From: Cranoglanis bouderius
Lineage: Eukaryota > Chordata > Actinopteri > Siluriformes > Cranoglanididae
Assembly: GCA_023630585.1 (NCBI GenBank)
Contig: CM042567.1
Location: forward strand, 2,284,001-2,348,000
Direction: 5' to 3'
DNA: 64,000 nucleotides
The stretch's first letter is position 1; the number at the start of each line of letters is the position of its first letter. A program made the translations under genes and the position numbers. Shown one piece after another: positions 57,931 to 64,000 of this stretch. The notes beneath the pieces were generated by a model, which did not search any database, was not told the DNA's origin, and worked only from the letters and a program-made list of their open reading frames with translations.

Positions 57931-58439
57931 CCTTTTTTAAAAAGCTATATTTAATTTCTCAAGACGTTACGGTATAACAGAACCCATATTAAACCTTATC
58001 ATTTAAAAATGTCTCAGTGTTTCTTTGCATCTTTCTTCTTTTTATTTCGCCTTCTCAATGATTTCAGTTACTTTTTAAAAATTATTTTGATCGTATTAAA
58101 ATACATTTAAGTACACATTCACATTACGCTGTCATTTTAAGATTTCTATTACGACACAAGCCATAAAATATGTTCTTCTGAGCCGTCTGTTTTATGAACT
58201 AACCCAAATGAAATAAATTTAATAATAATGTAAACGTTACACACCAGTTTTTTTATCATGAACTCCCAGAGTTCAGTTTTTTTTTTTACGTGTTTAATCT
58301 TGTTTACAATTAGGTATTGGGCTTTTTTTTTTTTTTTTTTTACCAGGTTTAACAAAGCAGCGTTTTAGCTTCCAGTAATTTCTTAATTACTATTTTTCTC
58401 AAGGCTTCTTTATACTTTTAATATCTTTAGTAGAATCCT
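57931..58439. other. AT-rich DNA, nothing recognised
   Basis: Poly-T runs near 58280 and 58325; no gene. Confidence 0.45.
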
Positions 58440-59040
58440 TCATGTTGTGCGGTTGTAGGAAAATAATCAACAGCGTGGAGTGGTGTGATGAGGCAAATCA
58501 CAGTTGGTTATTTTCCAATGTTTTTATTTATCTTATTCTACAGAAATCTGCCAATGATTACAATGTTTCATTTATTAAAGAACAACACATCGTACATTTT
58601 TTTTATCCGTTTAGAGTTACATTAAATTTTCTGGGGCGCCCGATAAACAAATTAGGTCCTGTTATCACTTACGGTCATTGTCATGTTACCGAGAAACCAC
58701 GGAGTGTAAACTCCTCTGTCCTGAAGATGTCAGAAATCTTTAAGTTTTCAGATTTACCTCTGAAAGTTCAAGTTCAGTTTATTTGTATAGCGCTTTTAAC
58801 AATGCACGTTGTCCCAAAGCAGCTTTACAGAAATATATAAATTCAGGACATTAAATTGATGAATTTATCCCCAATGTGCAAGCCAGAGGCGACGGTGGCC
58901 AGGAAAAACTCCCTGAGATGATATGAGGAAGAAACCTTGAGAGGAACCAGACTCAAAAGTGCTGACACTGGAGACTCCTTCCATGAATGTTAAACGTCTC
59001 CTTACAGAAAACTTCACCTTATCAACGATTATATGTTTTT
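58440..59040 (+). repeat. Family A repeat interrupted by another dispersed repeat
   Basis: The family A body (GGAAAATAATCAACAGCGTG to AGTTTTCAGATTTACCTCTG) is interrupted at about 58765-58959 and resumes GCTGACACTGGAGACTCCTT. The insert is the TTTATTTGTATAGCGC repeat. Confidence 0.65.
58765..58959 (+). repeat. TTTATTTGTATAGCGC dispersed repeat, copy 2, nested
   Basis: A longer copy than at 50661, with AGCAGCTTTACAGAAATATA, GCCAGAGGCGACGGTGGCCA and GAGAGGAACCAGACTCAAAA. It is inserted inside a family A repeat. Confidence 0.7.
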
Positions 59041-60961
59041 CTTACTATACTATACACCACACGTACAATTACACCATTGTGTTGATCACAGATGAGCACA
59101 AGACATCTAGATGAGATTAAACATTAAAGCAAAGGTGTGACAAAGTGTTTTTAGCAAGTCCAAATCTTTAAGGAATCCATTTGAGACCCTCCACAGGAGC
59201 AGAAAGTGAGTCACCGTGGTAATTGGTAATGATTTATCCGTTTTGGGCTGAGCGAAAATGGATCTCTTTGTCACCTAAAGCCTTTACCTTGTCCCTGCTA
59301 ACTGTTAAGCCCACTAGAACGTACCGTACGTATATGAATGGCGTCTTGGACCAAAGAAGTTTTAGTGATGGTGTTCAAAAGAAATATATGAGGCGGGAAG
59401 AACATTCATTTCCGAGTCAAACTTGTTCTCTGTAATTAATAGCATTGTAATATTTCAGACTAGAACTCATCGTTCTTCAGGTCTGCAGATCCTTAAAAAT
59501 AGCGGCAGAGAGAGATGTAGGGTGCTCAGCCTTCTCCCATAATTAGCACTTTATCTTTGTAAGGTCTTCGTCAAGCCGGACATGGTATAACATGGTATAA
59601 AATGTGCCTTGAGTCCACTCAGATCCCATCCGAATATACTGTATACTGTACTGTGTGGTTGAGAAAGTAGTTTTTCTCTGCATATTGAGAGGCCCATGCA
59701 CATGAAAATGATGTTGTGGGTCACAGAATATGAAGATTATCAAAAAAATAAAAAATAAAAAGGTGGAGAAAACGGTTTATGTGTAGATGGTTTCACATGT
59801 TATGATTGCACTAGGACTCGTTTATCATTGGCTGTTGACCTTGTTGTTAGTTTCTAATCAGTAATTTCTTATTTTCAGGCTAATTTCGCTTTATTTTTAT
59901 ATCGTCGTGAGGAGGTGCCAGAATATTATACTCCTCCAGAATCCACCACTCCGCCTCTACAGACTGCACTGCGAATGCAGGTTTTGGATTTGTACTCATA
60001 GTATACCTTAAGTAGTAGTTCCACCTTATCGTCAGTCCACATATAACATCCTCATGTTCGCCGTATTTCGTTTCAGAACGCTTGGCCATGTTGGTGTTTC
60101 TCTACATTTCGCCTTCTCTACCACACAACTTATGTGTTTAACATTATTCTGGGCGTTTGACATAATGGTCTGTGACATACTATCACCAGTTACTGTGCTT
60201 ACGTGAGCGTTTTCAAATCGTTTTTGTGTTTTGTTATTTTCACAAATGCTGTTAGTGTGTTATTTACATATCCATGTATATGGGGTCTTAGTCCATGAGC
60301 TGGTTTTAACTTCTTGTACAAGAAGTTTCCTTCCAGGTAAAATAGTTGAACATTTGGAGATACTCCACAATAATGGCTTTTCTAGTCTTTAGCTCTTTTG
60401 GGTCGTCTCGAACACTGGTCCAGCTTTAGGATCAAAAACTTCAGTCATGAATTGCAAGTGCTGATATGCAAAGACATTTGAATTTGACTTGCAAAATGCT
60501 GGAAATGGGCCTGGGCGAGAAAACTCAGGTTTTGTTTTTCGAAGCCCGGCACAAGTTCAGAGGAACCAGGCTTAACATTTGCTTTTTGTTTAACCCCGCG
60601 ACTTGAAAAAACAACATAGCGGAGGCCGAGTCGCCTCACTGAGAAGGCGGAAGTGGGGGATATGGCACATCGTACCATACAGTGCCCATTAATTTCACTC
60701 TTAATATTTCAAAATGTCACTAATGTGTAGAGGCTGTCCTTTAAAGTACAGCTTGATGTTTCTGCTCTGGATTTTTATGGCAGGTTTATATACATATAAT
60801 GTAAGTGTAAGGAATGCTGGACTGCTGTGTTATATCTGTTCGTCTTAGGGCTTTCTCGGAGGCATGCTTTAAGATTTTTTTATTTTTTTTTTTGGCGAAG
60901 TAATAGATCGCAATTTCGGAACACGATCTGCAATTTCTGATCCACGTCGCATGTTTTCCAT
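59041..60961. other. Noncoding DNA, nothing recognised
   Basis: Only short frames; no known repeat identified by eye. Confidence 0.4.
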
Positions 60962-61549
60962 ATGATACCTGATAAAGAACTTCGATTTCTATGTAAAAGA
61001 CAGAGACAAATAATACTTATGATGCTTTATGTCTGTGGATCTAAGAACAATCCTGATGTATATGGTCTTCATTTAGTCAGTATAGAGCGTAGTGCTGTGT
61101 TGTCCAGCTTTAAGCAATCCGTCACTCTCCCGAGGGCAGAAGGTAACCCTTTTCTTCCTGAGCGGCTGTGCTGCCACGCCAGCCCTAGCTCATCTGGAGT
61201 TTGGGAGTGTGTGCGGTTTTATGACTTAATGACTCCTGTCGGCTCTGATCAGGGAGTCGGACTGAGTGTTGCCAGCTGTGAGTTTACTTCTTCGTATGCA
61301 AAGCCAGGGTGCGACTCTTCTAGTGGCCTCGTGGTGGGGATGGAGCCTCATTTTTGGACTCTTGGAAGACTTCGGAGAGCTCAGATGGTTCGAAAGTGTT
61401 GGATAGGAGGGGGGTGGGGGGTGAGGACAGGAACCCACAGGGCACTCTCGGGTCAATACCCCGGGAATACAGCTACACACTGCGGACACTGTGGCACACA
61501 GGGAAGCGATAATGTCGAGGCTGACAAGGTGAAAATGACTTGTGAATAG
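60962..61549 (+). other. Unrecognised 195-codon open frame
   Basis: The longest open frame here not caused by a repeat. It begins MIPDKELRFLCKRQRQIILM. I see no domain, signal peptide or membrane segment, and the composition is mixed with Gly/Trp-rich parts near the end. It could be chance or part of a non-coding transcript. No splice structure could be supported. Confidence 0.12.
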
Positions 61550-62689
61550 ATTAGAGCTCAGGCGTTTGATTGCAAAGCTCATCTCATTCTGTATTCTGCG
61601 CTAAAGACCGGAGTCGAGGGAACACTCGTAATCTACATTTAAAGGACAGGAATGTTGGTGGACCAGGATCTGAAGACAGAAGAACTGTGTTAGTGCTTCT
61701 CGTCTTCTTCTCCCCTGGAGGTATGCAGGGGTCATTATTTTTAGTTTTTTTTTTTTTTTTTTTTGAAGTGTTCAGCCTTTTGATGTTGCCCGTTCTCTTT
61801 GGGCAGCCTCGGCCTCAAGGATATTTAATATCGCTCCAGCAAATTTCCAGTTAGGAATAATTTGAACCGAGCATCTGTCAAAGGCACAAGCGTTTAAATA
61901 CATTGGTCCCGGTTAAAGAGGCAGAAAATGAAGTCAGATTACACTGAGCACCTTTTGCAGGGACATGAGGGGGGTCTGATGAGGGGCGAGTTTGAGAGAT
62001 GAAAAAAAAAAAAAAAAAAAACGACTTTGCACAGTCTCATTAATGCTCCTGCCCAAAAAGCACTGGTGTTGAAACAGGTACAGCACCCTACTTCGCTTTT
62101 TCTCGAGGGCGGCACCACACCGCACCACACCACACCACACCGCACCGCACACTTGGAGAAAGGTATCGGCTCAGGATTGTCTCAAAGCCTTGATATTTTA
62201 TTTACAGATCTTCAGGAGGAGTGTAAGACAGGCCCAGGTTTCTCTTTTCTCCCTTCTCAGACACCCATGGTAGTAGGGAAGGCTGCATCCCTGGTGTCTC
62301 CACATCAAAGGTCCCCCTGTGTTCCTACAGAGTGTGCAGGGAGAACTTTTATCATGCTACACAATTCGAGGCGATCACTGGTGGACTGTTGAAAGAGCAT
62401 GCATTAGGCTCTTTGACAGCTGCTGTCAGTCTTTATTGAGACTGACTTGACCAGTCTGTTGGAAATCATCTTGCCTTGTCTTTCCTTCCCACCAACATTA
62501 ACTGGGGACTCAAATCAATGCATGCAACCATCTAACATCTACTTTCTGAGAGGCAGGAAGTGATGTGATTGGGTCCCAGGGACTTTTGCTCTGACTTTCG
62601 TGTCACCAGAGGCAGGGACACTTCAAATAACCGAATAACACACAATTTTATTATTGACTTTCCAGCCACTTTAATGAAAACGTATAAAA
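61550..62689. other. Mixed-composition DNA, no gene recognised
   Basis: Contains poly-T near 61744, poly-A near 62001 and the pentamer array. The 121-codon frame at 62027-62392 includes that array and is not protein-like. Confidence 0.4.
62105..62150. repeat. CACAC/CGCAC pentamer array
   Basis: CCACACCGCACCACACCACA-type five-base repeats, about nine units. Confidence 0.8.
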
Positions 62690-62800
62690 CACGCATTGAT
62701 AGAAATTCCCAGCTGCACTACTGTCAGAGCTGCTATTATAGAAAATGAATCAACCAATCTGATCAATCAGATTTATGAATTTAACAGCACTGTGGTATAA
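62690..62800 (+). repeat. Family A repeat, end fragment
   Basis: Contains GCACTACTGTCAGAGCTGCT, ATTATAGAAAATGAATCAAC and a TCTGATCAATCAGAT end. Confidence 0.5.
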
Positions 62801-63489
62801 GATAATTTTAAAAAGGATCTGTTAACAAAATATTTTGTTCTACATCATAAGATGTGGGTTCAACGACCCTGAGTGAGCCATTAAAAGACAATGAAAAATC
62901 CTTTTAAAAAGCAGTGAGGAATTATCCCTCCATCCTTCATCTCTCGCTTTCCTCCCCCACTCCATCGCCTCTGCACCTGTGTGTGGATGAAGACAGGTTG
63001 CGTGAGCTGTGCGGCCCATATGTGATCTTCAGGGGGAAATAAGCAGCGCATTAGTTCCAGGTCATCTTGGAAGCGTATTAAACACATAAGAACAGCGGAG
63101 AGGTTTGGGGAAAATCCAGCCTCGGTTGGGAGGAGGAAGCCCGAGGAATATTAGAGAGCGGGGACTCATCATTCTCTATCCGTTCTCTCACTCTCTTTCT
63201 CTCTTCATCCATCTTAACTCCTCCGCTTTTGCCATGTGTTGCAAATTAACAGTACCTCATGTTCTAACTCCCAGCCCAGAACTTTCTCTCTTCATTTTAA
63301 CGTGAAATATGTTGAAGAGCCAGGTTTGCAGAAATATTTTGTGTTCTCTACATGAAAAACATTTGGAATGACGTGGAGCGACTCAAGTGTACACAATAAA
63401 TCTCTTATTAGAATCAAAGCGACTTTTACTCAGGTAGATTTTGTAAAATAAGTTGTCTATTCCCAAGGAACCTTGAGCAAGATTTCTTA
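62801..63489. other. Mixed-composition DNA, no gene recognised
   Basis: 62880-63130 is repeat-free and could be a conserved element. (CT)n-like DNA near 63180-63205. Confidence 0.35.
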
Positions 63490-63760
63490 ATAGTTAAATT
63501 ATATGTTACGTAAGGAATAAAACATGAAGGGGGCGTGCCGTTATGAGAAAATAATCAACAACTCCGTGGTTTGATGCAGCCTGAGTTGTCAGGTAAGTAA
63601 TGACACGTTGTACATTTTATCCATTTATAATTACATTTAATGTGGTGGAACATTATGATACAGTAGCTATAAACAGTCGTTCCCTCAGCAGCCTCTCATT
63701 TTTCTCTTTTTTCAGGTTAACTTCTCTGTCCTCAAGTTATCAGAAAACTTCAAGTTTTTT
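63490..63760 (+). repeat. Family A repeat, partial copy
   Basis: Contains GCCGTTATGAGAAAATAATC, ATTTATAATTACATTTAATG and AGCTATAAACAGTCGTTCCC. Confidence 0.6.
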
Positions 63761-63911
63761 ATTTATTTATTTATTTTATTTTTTTTTACTGCAAGTAGTA
63801 GTTAATTTCAAAAAGTAAGCGCTGCGCATTTAGTGGTGAATATTTAGTTCATGGCTGAAGCTACGAGTGCTGATGGTAGGAGTTAATTGTGCCACCAGAG
63901 AATGAGAGGGT

Positions 63912-63926
63912 GTGAGAGAGAGAGAC

Positions 63927-63982
<56 letters not shown>
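63912..63982. repeat. (GA)n microsatellite
   Basis: GAGACAGA units then a pure GA run near the window end. Confidence 0.93.
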
Positions 63983-63984
<2 letters not shown>

Positions 63985-64000
63985 TGAGTGCAGCACAGTG

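Overview
This is animal nuclear DNA, almost certainly from a teleost fish. It has spliced genes with GT/AG introns, dense di-, tri- and tetranucleotide microsatellites, several decayed Tc1/mariner transposons, and many copies of short hairpin-type dispersed repeats. The Tc1 types and repeat families look like those of ostariophysan fish, perhaps a catfish, but I cannot fix the species from sequence alone.

One protein-coding gene can be supported. It is a nuclear receptor of the HNF4 (NR2A) family on the minus strand, with nine coding exons between 32551 (start codon) and 18336 (stop codon). The exons join in phase to 1329 nt, or 442 residues. They encode an HNF4A-P1-like N-terminus, an intact two-zinc-finger DNA-binding domain, a hinge, a ligand-binding domain with its AF-2 core, and a short divergent F domain. 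The protein matches neither HNF4A nor HNF4G closely, so the fish paralog hnf4b is the best fit; the family call is firm and the paralog call is inferred. Intron 2 ends in a roughly 65-bp (TG)n tract that runs straight into the AG of the splice acceptor.

Region by region: 1-18335 lies downstream of the gene. It is noncoding and holds a 46-bp-period tandem repeat, a Tc1 element with a broken transposase, a telomere-like CCCTAA-rich block, long GACA/GA and GT arrays, and a tandem GGGTTC-type repeat. Positions 18336-32551 are the HNF4 gene; its introns contain two dead Tc1 elements and several hairpin repeats. Positions 32552-64000 lie upstream of the gene and contain no gene I recognise. This part holds AT-rich tandem repeats, a minisatellite split by a short Tc1 derivative, another Tc1 element, a MITE with 22-bp terminal inverted repeats, and several repeat-poor, TAAT-rich stretches that look like conserved noncoding elements. 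One of these neighbourhoods contains a perfect DR1 nuclear-receptor site about 11 kb upstream of the HNF4 start codon, which makes it a candidate HNF4/RXR/COUP-TF-bound enhancer.

No CRISPR array, bacterial-type operon, tRNA or rRNA gene is visible. I found no wholly new biological system. The strongest leads are the microsatellite splice acceptor, the DR1 site, the shortened ligand-binding domain loop and the layered tandem repeats.
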